The notes below the pieces were generated by a model. The model saw nothing but the letters and a program-made list of their open reading frames with translations, made no database searches and was not told the origin of the DNA. A stretch of 64,000 nucleotides of DNA. Source: Rallus limicola (taxonomy: Eukaryota; Chordata; Aves; Gruiformes; Rallidae). Shown in pieces: positions 1-12,900 of the stretch (within the stretch, counting starts at the first letter, position 1; the number at the start of each line of letters is the position of its first letter). A program made the translations under genes and the position numbers. The stretch is taken from positions 1-64,000 of the forward strand of contig JAKCOZ010000256.1 of the NCBI GenBank assembly GCA_022605955.1. Direction: 5' to 3'.

Positions 1-198
1 CTGCAGTCTGCTAGGGCCGAGGAAAAGCACCGTAGGAGGTTCCAGGCATGTTCCCTCTTTCCAGGCAAAGGAAAAGGCTGAGAGCCAAAGTGACAGCGTC
101 TGCTCGTGTGTCCTGTTAGGAGGTTTCAGACAAGCTATGCCTTTCAGGCCTAGCTTCTATACTTTGGGAGTTATTGCTGGACGTTTAGCATGTTTTGA
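1..198 (+). repeat. example monomer (unit of the satellite)
   Basis: First copy, starting at ctgcag; it carries one extra g near position 22 relative to consensus, so its true length is 199. Order of landmarks: PstI site, ctagggccgag, caccgtaggagg, a pyrimidine tract ctctttccagg, purine-rich aaaggaaaaggctgagag, the variable site gacagggtctg (alternatives ggggctg, gcgtctg, ggtgctg, gtgtctg), gttaggaggtttcag, the imperfect palindrome aagcta...tagctt, then ctttgggagttattgc and gtttagcatgttttgaa. Consensus G+C is 99 of 198. Confidence 0.9.
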
Positions 199-3100
199 AC
201 TGCAGTCTGCTAGGGCCGAGAAAAGCACCGTAGGAGGTTCCAGGCATGTTCCCTCTTTCCAGGCAAAGGAAAAGGCTGAGAGCCAAAGTGACAGGGTCTG
301 CTCGTGTGTCCTGTTAGGAGGTTTCAGACAAGCTATGCCTTTCAGGCCTAGCTTCTTTACTTTGGGAGTTATTGCTGGACGTTTAGCATGTTTTGAACTG
401 CAGTCTGCTAGGGCCGAGAAAAGCACCGTAGGAGGTTCCAGGCATGTTCCCTCTTCCAGGCAAGGAAAAGGCTGAGAGCCAAAGTGACAGGGTCTGCTCG
501 TGTGTCCTGTTAGGAGGTTTCAGACAAGCTATGCCTTTCAGGCCTAGCTTCTTTACTTGGGAGTTATTGCTGGACGTTTAGCATGTTTTGAACTGCAGTC
601 TGCTAGGGCCGAGAAAAGCACCGTAGGAGGTTCCAGGCATGTTCCCTCTTTCCAGGCAAAGGAAAAGGCTGAGAGCCAAAGTGACAGGGTCTGCTCGTGT
701 GTCCTGTTAGGAGGTTTCAGACAAGCTATGCCTTTCAGGCCTAGCTTCTTTACTTTGGGAGTTATTGCTGGACGTTTAGCATGTTTTGAACTGCAGTCTG
801 CTAGGGCCGAGAAAAGCACCCTAGGAGGTTCCAGGCATGTTCCCTCTTTCCAGGCAAAGGAAAAGGCTGAGAGCCAAAGTGACAAGGGCTGCTCGTGTGT
901 CCTGTTAGCAGGTTTCAGACAAGCTATGCCTTTCAGGCCTAGCTTCTTTACTTTGGGAGTTATTGCTGGACGTTTAGCATGTTTTGAACTGCAGTCTGCT
1001 AGGGCCGAGAAAAGCACCGTAGGAGGTTCCAGGCATGTTCCCTCTTTCCAGGCAAAGGAAAAGGCTGAGAGCCAAAGTGACCAGGGTCTGCTCGTGTGTC
1101 CTGTTAGGAGGTTTCAGACAAGCTATGCCTTTCAGGCCTAGCTTCTTTACTTTGGGAGTTATTGCTGGACGTTTAGCATGTTTTGAACTGCAGTCTGCTA
1201 GGGCCGAGAAAAGCACCGTAGGAGGTTCCAGGCATGTTCCCTCTTTCCAGGCAAAGGAAAAGGCTGAGAGCCAAAGTGACAGGGGCTGCTCGTGTGTCAT
1301 GTTAGGAGGTTTCAGACAAGCTATGCCTTTCAGGCCTCGCTTCTTTACTTTGGGAGTTATTGCTGGACGTTTAGCATGTTTTGAAATGCAGTCTGCTAGG
1401 GCTGAGAAAAGCACCGTAGGAGGTTCCAGGCATGTTCCCTCTTTCCAGGCAAAGGAAAAGGCTGAGATCCAAAGTGACAGGGGCTGCTCGTGTGTCCTGT
1501 TAGGAGGTTTCAGACAAGCTATGCCTTTCATGCCTAGCTTCTTTACTTTGGGAGTTATTGCTGGACGTTTAGCATGTTTGAACTGCAGTCTGCTAGGGCC
1601 GAGAAAAGCACCGTTGGAGGTTCCAGGCATGTTCCCTCTTTCCAGGCAAAGGAAAAGGCTGAGAGCCAAAGTGACAGGGTCTGCTCGTGTGTCCTGTTAG
1701 GAGGTTTCAGACAAGCTATGCCTTTCAGGCCTAGCTTCTTTACTTTGGGAGTTATTGCTGGACGTTTAGCATGTTTTGAACTGCAGTCTGCTAGGGCCGA
1801 GAAAAGCACCGTAGGAGGTTCCAGGCATGTTCCCTCTTTCCAGGCAAAGGAAAAGGCTGAGAGCCAAAGTGACAGGGTCTGCTCGTGTGTCCTGTTAGGA
1901 GGTTTCAGACAAGCTATGCCTTTCAGGCCTAGCTTCTTTACTTTGGGAGTTATTGCTGGACGTTTAGCATGTTTTGAACTGCAGTCTGCTAGGGCTGAGA
2001 AAAGCACCGTAGGAGGTTCCAGGCATGTTCCCTCTTTCCAGGCAAAGGAAAAAGGCTGAGAGCCAAAGTGACAGAGGCTGCTCGTGTGTCCTGTTAGGAG
2101 GTTTCAGACAGCTATGCCTTTCAGGCCTCGCTTCTTTACTTTGGGAGTTATTGCTGGACGTTTAGCATGTTTTGAACTGCAGTCTGCTAGGGCCGAGAAA
2201 AGCACCGTAAGGAGGTTCCAGGCATGTTCCCTCTTCCAGGCAAAGGAAAAGGCTGAGAGCCAAAGTGACAGGGGTCTGCTCGTGTGTCCTGTTAGGAGGT
2301 TTCAGACAAGCTATGCCTTTCAGGCCTAGCTTCTTTACTTTGGGAGTTATTGCTGGACGTTTAGCATGTTTTGAACTGCAGTCTGCTAGGGCCGAGAAAA
2401 GCACCGTAGGAGGTTCCAGGCATGTTCCCTCTTTCCAGGCAAAGGAAAAGGCTGAGAGCCAAAGTGACAGGGTCTGCTTCGTGTGTCCTGTTAGGAGGTT
2501 TCAGACAAGCTATGCCTTTCATGCCTAGCTTCTTTACTTTGGGAGTTATTGCTGGACGTTTAGCATGTTTTGAACTGCAGTCTGCTAGGGCCGAGAAAAG
2601 CACCGTAGGAGGTTCCAGGCATGTTCCCTCTTTCAGGCAAAGGAAAAGGCTGAGAGCCAAAGTGACAGGGTCTGCTCGTGTGTCCTGTTAGGAGGTTTCA
2701 GACAAGCTATGCCTTTCATGCCTAGCGTCTTTACTTTGGGATTTATTGCTGGACGTTTAGCATGTTTTGAACTGCAGTCTGCTAGGGGCCGAGAAAAGCA
2801 CCGTAGGAGGTTCCAGGCATGTTCCCTCTTTCCAGGCAAAGGAAAAGGCTGAGAGCCAAAGTGACAGGGGCTGCTCGTGTGTCCTGTTAGGAGGTTTCAG
2901 ACAAGCTATGCCTTTCAGGCCTAGCTTCTTTACTTTGGGAGTTATTGCTGGACGTTTAGCATGTTTTGAACTGCAGTCTGCTAGGGCCGAGAAAAGCACC
3001 GTAGGAGGTTCCAGGCATGTTCCCTCTTTCCAGGCAAAGGAAAAGGCTGAGAGCCAAAGTGACAGGGGCTGCTGGTGTGTCCTGTTAGGAGGTTTCAGAC

Positions 3101-6025
3101 AAGCTATGCCTTTCAGGCCTAGCTTCTTTACTTTGGGAGTTATTGCTGGACGTTTAGCATGTTTTGAACTGCAGTCTGCTAGGGCCGAGAAAAGCACCGT
3201 AGGAGGGTTCCAGGCATGTTCCCTCTTTCCAGGCAAAGGAAAGGCTGAGAGCCAAAGTGACAGGGGTCTGCTCGTGTGTCCTGTTAGGAGGTTTCAGACA
3301 AGCTATGCCTTTCATGCCTAGCTTCTTTACTTTGGGAGTTATTGCTGGACGTTTAGCATGTTTTGAACTGCAGTCTGCTAGGGCCGAGAAAAGCACCGTA
3401 GGAGGTTCCAGGCATGTTCCCTCTTTCCAGGCAAAGGAAAAGGCTGAGAGCCAAAGTGACAGGGTCTGCTCGTGTGTCCTGTTAGGAGGTTTCAGACACA
3501 GCTATGCCTTTCAGGCCTAGCTTCTTTACTTTGGGAGTTATTGCTGGACGGTTTAGCATGTTTTGAACTGCAGTCTGCTAGGGCCGAGAAAAGCACCGTA
3601 GGAGGTTCCAGGCATGTTCCCTCTTTCCAGGCAAAGGAAAAGGCTGAGAGCCAAAGTGACAGGGTCTGCTCGTGTGTCCTGTTAGGAGGTTTCAGACAAG
3701 CTAGCCTTTCAGGCCTCGCTCTTTACTTTGGGAGTTATTGCTGGACGTTTAGCATGTTTTGAACTGCAGTCTGCTAGGGCCGAGAAAAGCACCGTAGGAG
3801 GTTCCAGGGCATGTTCCCTCTTTCCAGGCAAAGGAAAAGGCTGAGAGCCAAAGTGACAGGGTCTGCTCGTGTGTCCTGTTAGGAGGTTTCAGACAAGCTA
3901 AGCCTTTCAGGCCTAGCTTCTTTACTTTGGGAGTTATTGCTGGACGTTTAGCATGTTTTGAACTGCAGTCTGCTAGGGCCGAGAAAAACACCGTAGGAGG
4001 TTCCAGGCATGTTCCCTCTTTCCAGGCAAAGGAAAAGGCTGAGAGCCAAAGTGACAGGGTCTGCTCGTGATGTCCTGTTAGGAGGTTTCAGACAAGCTAT
4101 GCCTTTCAGGCCTAGCTTCTTACTTTGGGAGTTATTGCTGGACGTTTAGCATGTTTTGAACTGCAGTCTGCTAGGGGCCGAGAAAAAGCACCGTAGGAGG
4201 TTCCAGGCATGTTCCCTCTTTCCAGGCAAAGGAAAAGGCTGAGAGCCAAAGTTACAGGGGTCTGCTCGTCCTGTTAGGAGGTTTCAGACAAGCTATGCCT
4301 TTCAGGCCTAGCTTCTTTACTTTGGGAGTTATTGCTGGACGTTTAGCATGTTTTGAACTGCAGTCTGCTAGGGCCGAGAAAAGCACCGTAGGAGGTTCCA
4401 GGCATGTTCCCTCTTTCCAGGCAAAGGAAAAGGCTGAGAGCCAAAGTGACAGGGGCTGCTCGGTGTGTCCTGTTAGGAGGTTTCAGACAAGCTATGCCTT
4501 TCAGGCCTAGCTTCTTTACTTTGGGAGTTATTGCTGGACGTTTAGCATGTTTTGAACTGCAGTCTGCTAGGGCCGAGAAAAGCACCGTAGGAGGTTCCAG
4601 GCATGTTCCCTCTTTCCAGGCAAAGGAAAAGGCTGAGAGCCAAAGTGACAGGGGCTGCTCGTGTGTCCTGTTAGGAGGTTTCAGACAAGCTATGCCTTTC
4701 AGGCCTAGCTTCTTTACTTTGGGAGTTATTGCTGGACGTTTAGCATGTTTTGAACTGCAGTCTGCTAGGGCCGAGAAAAGCACCGTAGGAGGTTCCAGGC
4801 ATGTTCCCTCTTTCCAGGCAAAGGAAAAGGCTGAGAGCCAAAGTGACAGCGTCTGCTCGTGTGTCCTGTTAGGAGGTTTCAGACAAGCTATGCCTTTCAG
4901 GCCTAGCTTCTATACTTTGGGAGTTATTGCTGGACGTTTAGCATGTTTTGAACTGCAGTCTGCTAGGGCCGAGAAAAGCACCGTAGGAGGTTCCAGGCAT
5001 GTTCCCTCTTTCCAGGCAAAGGAAAAGGCTGAGAGCCAAAGTGACAGGGGCTGCTCGTGTGTCCTGTTAGGAGGTTTCAGACAAGCTATGCCTTTCAGGC
5101 CTAGCTTCTTTACTTTGGGAGTTATTGCTGGACGTTTAGCATGTTTTGAACTGCAGTCTGCTAGGGCCGAGAAAAGCACCGTAGGAGGTTCCAGGCATGT
5201 TCCCTCTTTCCAGGCAAAGGAAAAGGCTGAGAGCCAAAGTGACAGGGTCTGCTCGTGTGTCCTGTTAGGAGGTTTCAGACAAGCTATGCCTTTCAGGCCT
5301 AGCTTCTTTACTTTGGGAGTTATTGCTGGACGTTTAGCATGTTTTGAACTGCAGTCTGCTAGGGCCGAGAAAAGCACCGTAGGAGGTTCCAGGCATGTTC
5401 CCTCTTTCCAGGCAAAGGAAAAGGCTGAGAGCCAAAGTGACAGGGTCTGCTCGTGTGTCCTGTTAGGAGGTTTCAGACAAGCTATGCCTTTCAGGCCTAG
5501 CTTCTTTACTTTGGGAGTTATTGCTGGACGTTTAGCATGTTTTGAACTGCAGTCTGCTAGGGCCGAGAAAAGCACCCTAGGAGGTTCCAGGCATGTTCCC
5601 TCTTTCCAGGCAAAGGAAAAGGCTGAGAGCCAAAGTGACAGGGGCTGCTCGTGTGTCCTTTTAGGAGGTTTCAGACAAGCTATGCCTTTCAGGCCTAGCT
5701 TCTTTACTTTGGGAGTTATTGCTGGACGTTTAACATGTTTTGAACTGCAGTCTGCTAGGGCTGAGAAAAGCACCGTAGGAGGTTCCAGGCATGTTCCCTC
5801 TTTCCAGGCAAAGGAAAAGGCTGAGAGCCAAAGTGACAGGGGTCTGCTCGTGTGTCCTGTTAGGAGGTTTCAGACAAACTATGCCTTTCAGGCCTAGCTT
5901 CTTTACTTTGGGAGTTATTGCTGGACGTTTAGCATGTTTTGAACTGCAGTCTGCTAGGGCCGAGAAAAGCACCGTAGGAGGTTCCAGGGCATGTTCCCTC
6001 TTTCCAGGCAAAGGAAAAGGCTGAG
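1..6025 (+). repeat. indel-rich satellite segment, near copy of 6.7-12.75 kb
   Basis: The order of variant monomers matches the segment 34 monomers downstream. Shared landmarks include cttctatac (near 168 and 6903), caccctagg (near 816 and 7557), gaaatgcag (near 1383 and 8122), gagatcc (near 1466 and 8205), aagctaagcc (near 3896 and 10632), aaagttacagg (near 4249 and 10981) and the acaaactatg variant (near 5876 and 12609). I count about 30 one-base insertions or deletions here, plus one 4-base loss near 4267, mostly before 4500. Only four indels occur in the other 58 kb apart from the 47-bp insertions. This suggests lower-quality consensus or a misassembled extra copy; an older degenerate copy is the alternative. 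Confidence 0.85.
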
Positions 6026-9000
6026 AGCCAAAGTGACAGGGTCTGCTCGTGTGTCCTGTTAGGAGGTTTCAGACAAGCTATGCCTTTCAGGCCTAGCTTC
6101 TTTACTTTGGGAGTTATTGCTGGACGTTTAGCATGTTTTGAACTGCAGTCTGCTAGGGCCGAGAAAAGCACCGTAGGAGGTTCCAGGCATGTTCCCTCTT
6201 TCCAGGCAAAGGAAAAGGCTGAGAGCCAAAGTGACAGGGTCTGCTCGTGTGTCCTGTTAGGAGGTTTCAGACAAGCTATGCCTTTCAGGCCTAGCTTCTT
6301 TACTTTGGGAGTTATTGCTGGACGTTTAGCATGTTTTGAACTGCAGTCTGCTAGGGCCGAGAAAAGCACCGTAGGAGGTTCCAGGCATGTTCCCTCTTTC
6401 CAGGCAAAGGAAAAGGCTGAGAGCCAAAGTGACAGGGGCTGCTCGTGTGTCCTTTTAGGAGGTTTCAGACAAGCTATGCCTTTCATGCCTAGCTTCTTTA
6501 CTTTGGGAGTTATTGCTGGACGTTTAACATGTTTTGAACTGCAGTCTGCTAGGGCCGAGAAAAGCACCGTAGGAGGTTCCAGGCATGTTCCCTCTTTCCA
6601 GGCAAAGGAAAAGGCTGAGAGCCAAAGTGACAGGGTCTGCTCGTGTGTCCTGTTAGGAGGTTTCAGACAAACTATGCCTTTCAGGCCTAGCTTCTTTACT
6701 TTGGGAGTTATTGCTGGACGTTTAGCATGTTTTGAACTGCAGTCTGCTAGGGCCGAGAAAAGCACCGTAGGAGGTTCCAGGCATGTTCCCTCTTTCCAGG
6801 CAAAGGAAAAGGCTGAGAGCCAAAGTGACAGCGTCTGCTCGTGTGTCCTGTTAGGAGGTTTCAGACAAGCTATGCCTTTCAGGCCTAGCTTCTATACTTT
6901 GGGAGTTATTGCTGGACGTTTAGCATGTTTTGAACTGCAGTCTGCTAGGGCCGAGAAAAGCACCGTAGGAGGTTCCAGGCATGTTCCCTCTTTCCAGGCA
7001 AAGGAAAAGGCTGAGAGCCAAAGTGACAGGGGCTGCTCGTGTGTCCTGTTAGGAGGTTTCAGACAAGCTATGCCTTTCAGGCCTAGCTTCTTTACTTTGG
7101 GAGTTATTGCTGGACGTTTAGCATGTTTTGAACTGCAGTCTGCTAGGGCCGAGAAAAGCACCGTAGGAGGTTCCAGGCATGTTCCCTCTTTCCAGGCAAA
7201 GGAAAAGGCTGAGAGCCAAAGTGACAGGGTCTGCTCGTGTGTCCTGTTAGGAGGTTTCAGACAAGCTATGCCTTTCAGGCCTAGCTTCTTTACTTTGGGA
7301 GTTATTGCTGGACGTTTAGCATGTTTTGAACTGCAGTCTGCAAGGGCCGAGAAAAGCACCGTAGGAGGTTCCAGGCATGTTCCCTCTTTCCAGGCAAAGG
7401 AAAAGGCTGAGAGCCAAAGTGACAGGGTCTGCTCGTGTGTCCTGTTAGGAGGTTTCAGACAAGCTATGCCTTTCAGGCCTAGCTTCTTTACTTTGGGAGT
7501 TATTGCTGGACGTTTAGCATGTTTTGAACTGCAGTCTGCTAGGGCCGAGAAAAGCACCCTAGGAGGTTCCAGGCATGTTCCCTCTTTCCAGGCAAAGGAA
7601 AAGGCTGAGAGCCAAAGTGACAAGGGCTGCTCGTGTGTCCTGTTAGGAGGTTTCAGACAAGCTATGCCTTTCAGGCCTAGCTTCTTTACTTTGGGAGTTA
7701 TTGCTGGACGTTTAGCATGTTTTGAACTGCAGTCTGCTAGGGCCGAGAAAAGCACCGTAGGAGGTTCCAGGCATGTTCCCTCTTTCCAGGCAAAGGAAAA
7801 GGCTGAGAGCCAAAGTGACAGGGTCTGCTCGTGTGTCCTGTTAGGAGGTTTCAGACAAGCTATGCCTTTCAGGCCTAGCTTCTTTACTTTGGGAGTTATT
7901 GCTGGACGTTTAGCATGTTTTGAACTGCAGTCTGCTAGGGCCGAGAAAAGCACCGTAGGAGGTTCCAGGCATGTTCCCTCTTTCCAGGCAAAGGAAAAGG
8001 CTGAGAGCCAAAGTGACAGGGGCTGCTCGTGTGTCATGTTAGGAGGTTTCAGACAAGCTATGCCTTTCAGGCCTCGCTTCTTTACTTTGGGAGTTATTGC
8101 TGGACGTTTAGCATGTTTTGAAATGCAGTCTGCTAGGGCTGAGAAAAGCACCGTAGGAGGTTCCAGGCATGTTCCCTCTTTCCAGGCAAAGGAAAAGGCT
8201 GAGATCCAAAGTGACAGGGGCTGCTCGTGTGTCCTGTTAGGAGGTTTCAGACAAGCTATGCCTTTCATGCCTAGCTTCTTTACTTTGGGAGTTATTGCTG
8301 GACGTTTAGCATGTTTTGAACTGCAGTCTGCTAGGGCCGAGAAAAGCACCGTTGGAGGTTCCAGGCATGTTCCCTCTTTCCAGGCAAAGGAAAAGGCTGA
8401 GAGCCAAAGTGACAGGGTCTGCTCGTGTGTCCTGTTAGGAGGTTTCAGACAAGCTATGCCTTTCAGGCCTAGCTTCTTTACTTTGGGAGTTATTGCTGGA
8501 CGTTTAGCATGTTTTGAACTGCAGTCTGCTAGGGCCGAGAAAAGCACCGTAGGAGGTTCCAGGCATGTTCCCTCTTTCCAGGCAAAGGAAAAGGCTGAGA
8601 GCCAAAGTGACAGGGTCTGCTCGTGTGTCCTGTTAGGAGGTTTCAGACAAGCTATGCCTTTCAGGCCTAGCTTCTTTACTTTGGGAGTTATTGCTGGACG
8701 TTTAGCATGTTTTGAACTGCAGTCTGCTAGGGCTGAGAAAAGCACCGTAGGAGGTTCCAGGCATGTTCCCTCTTTCCAGGAAAAGGAAAAGGCTGAGAGC
8801 CAAAGTGACAGAGGCTGCTCGTGTGTCCTGTTAGGAGGTTTCAGACAAGCTATGCCTTTCAGGCCTCGCTTCTTTACTTTGGGAGTTATTGCTGGACGTT
8901 TAGCATGTTTTGAACTGCAGTCTGCTAGGGCCGAGAAAAGCACCGTAGGAGGTTCCAGGCATGTTCCCTCTTTCCAGGCAAAGGAAAAGGCTGAGAGCCA

Positions 9001-9924
9001 AAGTGACAGGGGCTGCTCGTGTGTCCTGTTAGGAGGTTTCAGACAAGCTATGCCTTTCAGGCCTAGCTTCTTTACTTTGGGAGTTATTGCTGGACGTTTA
9101 CCATGTTTTGAACTGCAGTCTGCTAGGGCCGAGAAAAGCACCGTAGGAGGTTCCAGGCATGTTCCCTCTTTCCAGGCAAAGGAAAAGGCTGAGAGCCAAA
9201 GTGACAGGGTCTGCTTGTGTGTCCTAATAGGAGGTTTCAGACAAGCTATGCCTTTCATGCCTAGCTTCTTTACTTTGGGAGTTATTGCTGGACGTTTAGC
9301 ATGTTGTGACCTGCAGTCTTCTAGGGCCGAGAAAAGCACCGTAGGAGGTTCCAGGCATGTTCCCTCTTTCCAGGCAAAGGAAAAGGCTGAGAGCCAAAGT
9401 GACAGGGTCTGCTCGTGTGTCCTGTTAGGAGGTTTCAGACAAGCTATGCCTTTCATGCCTAGCTTCTTTACTTTGGGATTTATTGCTGGACGTTTAGCAT
9501 GTTTTGAACTGCAGTCTGCTAGGGCCGAGAAAAGCACCGTAGGAGGTTCCAGGCATGTTCCCTCTTTCCAGGCAAAGGAAAAGGCTGAGAGCCAAAGTGA
9601 CAGGGGCTGCTCGTGTGTCCTGTTAGGAGGTTTCAGACAAGCTATGCCTTTCAGGCCTAGCTTCTTTACTTTGGGAGTTATTGCTGGACGTTTAGCATGT
9701 TTTGAACTGCAGTCTGCTAGGGCCGAGAAAAGCACCGTAGGAGGTTCCAGGCATGTTCCCTCTTTCCAGGCAAAGGAAAAGGCTGAGAGCCAAAGTGACA
9801 GGGGCTGCTGGTGTGTCCTGTTAGGAGGTTTCAGACAAGCTATGCCTTTCAGGCCTAGCTTCTTTACTTTGGGAGTTATTGCTGGACGTTTAGCATGTTT
9901 TGAACTGCAGTCTGCTAGGGACGA
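6026..9924 (+). repeat. clean satellite segment without palindromic junctions
   Basis: About 20 monomers with no indels. Private variants include ttgaaatgcag near 8122, gagatccaaag near 8205, caccgttgg near 8348, tttaccatg near 9099 and a cluster of changes (gttgtgacctgcagtcttct) at 9304-9323. The stretch from about 6736 onward is the downstream partner of the indel-rich segment at the start of the window. Confidence 0.85.
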
Positions 9925-12900
9925 GAAAAGCACCGTAGGAGGTTCCAGGCATGTTCCCTCTTTCCAGGCAAAGGAAAAGGCTGAGAGCCAAAGTGACAGG
10001 GTCTGCTCGTGTGTCCTGTTAGGAGGTTTCAGACAAGCTATGCCTTTCATGCCTAGCTTCTTTACTTTGGGAGTTATTGCTGGACGTTTAGCATGTTTTG
10101 AACTGCAGTCTGCTAGGGCCGAGAAAAGCACCGTAGGAGGTTCCAGGCATGTTCCCTCTTTCCAGGCAAAGGAAAAGGCTGAGAGCCAAAGTGACAGGGT
10201 CTGCTCGTGTGTCCTGTTAGGAGGTTTCAGACAAGCTATGCCTTTCAGGCCTAGCTTCTTTACTTTGGGAGTTATTGCTGGACGTTTAGCATGTTTTGAA
10301 CTGCAGTCTGCTAGGGCCGAGAAAAGCACCGTAGGAGGTTCCAGGCATGTTCCCTCTTTCCAGGCAAAGGAAAAGGCTGAGAGCCAAAGTGACAGGGTCT
10401 GCTCGTGTGTCCTGTTAGGAGGTTTCAGACAAGCTAGGCCTTTCAGGCCTCGCTTCTTTACTTTGGGAGTTATTGCTGGACGTTTAGCATGTTTTGAACT
10501 GCAGTCTGCTAGGGCCGAGAAAAGCACCGTAGGAGGTTCCAGGCATGTTCCCTCTTTCCAGGCAAAGGAAAAGGCTGAGAGCCAAAGTGACAGGGTCTGC
10601 TCGTGTGTCCTGTTAGGAGGTTTCAGACAAGCTAAGCCTTTCAGGCCTAGCTTCTTTACTTTGGGAGTTATTGCTGGACGTTTAGCATGTTTTGAACTGC
10701 AGTCTGCTAGGGCCGAGAAAAACACCGTAGGAGGTTCCAGGCATGTTCCCTCTTTCCAGGCAAAGGAAAAGGCTGAGAGCCAAAGTGACAGGGTCTGCTC
10801 GTGTGTCCTGTTAGGAGGTTTCAGACAAGCTATGCCTTTCAGGCCTAGCTTCTTTACTTTGGGAGTTATTGCTGGACGTTTAGCATGTTTTGAACTGCAG
10901 TCTGCTAGGGCCGAGAAAAGCACCGTAGGAGGTTCCAGGCATGTTCCCTCTTTCCAGGCAAAGGAAAAGGCTGAGAGCCAAAGTTACAGGGGCTGCTCGT
11001 GTGTCCTGTTAGGAGGTTTCAGACAAGCTATGCCTTTCAGGCCTAGCTTCTTTACTTTGGGAGTTATTGCTGGACGTTTAGCATGTTTTGAACTGCAGTC
11101 TGCTAGGGCCGAGAAAAGCACCCTAGGAGGTTCCAGGCATGTTCCCTCTTTCCAGGCAAAGGAAAAGGCTGAGAGCCAAAGTGACAGGGGCTGCTCGTGT
11201 GTCCTGTTAGGAGGTTTCAGACAAGCTATGCCTTTCAGGCCTAGCTTCTTTACTTTGGGAGTTATTGCTGGACGTTTAGCATGTTTTGAACTGCAGTCTG
11301 CTAGGGCCGAGAAAAGCACCGTAGGAGGTTCCAGGCATGTTCCCTCTTTCCAGGCAAAGGAAAAGGCTGAGAGCCAAAGTGACAGGGGCTGCTCGTGTGT
11401 CCTGTTAGGAGGTTTCAGACAAGCTATGCCTTTCAGGCCTAGCTTCTTTACTTTGGGAGTTATTGCTGGACGTTTAGCATGTTTTGAACTGCAGTCTGCT
11501 AGGGCCGAGAAAAGCACCGTAGGAGGTTCCAGGCATGTTCCCTCTTTCCAGGCAAAGGAAAAGGCTGAGAGCCAAAGTGACAGCGTCTGCTCGTGTGTCC
11601 TGTTAGGAGGTTTCAGACAAGCTATGCCTTTCAGGCCTAGCTTCTATACTTTGGGAGTTATTGCTGGACGTTTAGCATGTTTTGAACTGCAGTCTGCTAG
11701 GGCCGAGAAAAGCACCGTAGGAGGTTCCAGGCATGTTCCCTCTTTCCAGGCAAAGGAAAAGGCTGAGAGCCAAAGTGACAGGGGCTGCTCGTGTGTCCTG
11801 TTAGGAGGTTTCAGACAAGCTATGCCTTTCAGGCCTAGCTTCTTTACTTTGGGAGTTATTGCTGGACGTTTAGCATGTTTTGAACTGCAGTCTGCTAGGG
11901 CCGAGAAAAGCACCGTAGGAGGTTCCAGGCATGTTCCCTCTTTCCAGGCAAAGGAAAAGGCTGAGAGCCAAAGTGACAGGGTCTGCTCGTGTGTCCTGTT
12001 AGGAGGTTTCAGACAAGCTATGCCTTTCAGGCCTAGCTTCTTTACTTTGGGAGTTATTGCTGGACGTTTAGCATGTTTTGAACTGCAGTCTGCTAGGGCC
12101 GAGAAAAGCACCGTAGGAGGTTCCAGGCATGTTCCCTCTTTCCAGGCAAAGGAAAAGGCTGAGAGCCAAAGTGACAGGGTCTGCTCGTGTGTCCTGTTAG
12201 GAGGTTTCAGACAAGCTATGCCTTTCAGGCCTAGCTTCTTTACTTTGGGAGTTATTGCTGGACGTTTAGCATGTTTTGAACTGCAGTCTGCTAGGGCCGA
12301 GAAAAGCACCCTAGGAGGTTCCAGGCATGTTCCCTCTTTCCAGGCAAAGGAAAAGGCTGAGAGCCAAAGTGACAGGGGCTGCTCGTGTGTCCTTTTAGGA
12401 GGTTTCAGACAAGCTATGCCTTTCATGCCTAGCTTCTTTACTTTGGGAGTTATTGCTGGACGTTTAACATGTTTTGAACTGCAGTCTGCTAGGGCTGAGA
12501 AAAGCACCGTAGGAGGTTCCAGGCATGTTCCCTCTTTCCAGGCAAAGGAAAAGGCTGAGAGCCAAAGTGACAGGGTCTGCTCGTGTGTCCTGTTAGGAGG
12601 TTTCAGACAAACTATGCCTTTCAGGCCTAGCTTCTTTACTTTGGGAGTTATTGCTGGACGTTTAGCATGTTTTGAACTGCAGTCTGCTAGGGCCGAGAAA
12701 AGCACCGTAGGAGGTTCCAGGCATGTTCCCTCTTTCCAGGCAAAGGAAAAGGCTGAGAGCCAAAGTGACAGGGTCTGCTCGTGTGTCCTGTTAGGAGGTT
12801 TCAGACAAGCTATGCCTTTCAGGCCTAGCTTCTTTACTTTGGGAGTTATTGCTGGACGTTTAGCATGTTTTGAACTGCAGTCTGCTAGGGCCGAGAAAAG

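Noticed and set aside
46..66. Possible 3' splice site (pyrimidine tract ctctttccag) in each monomer
   Set aside because: The match is good but occurs in every copy, with no plausible donor or exon structure around it; nothing supports splicing.
6892..10923. Long minus-strand reading frame
   Set aside because: It is the complement of the same satellite. It opens from gtg rather than atg and ends wherever the cttctatac variant occurs, so it follows monomer variants and not a gene.
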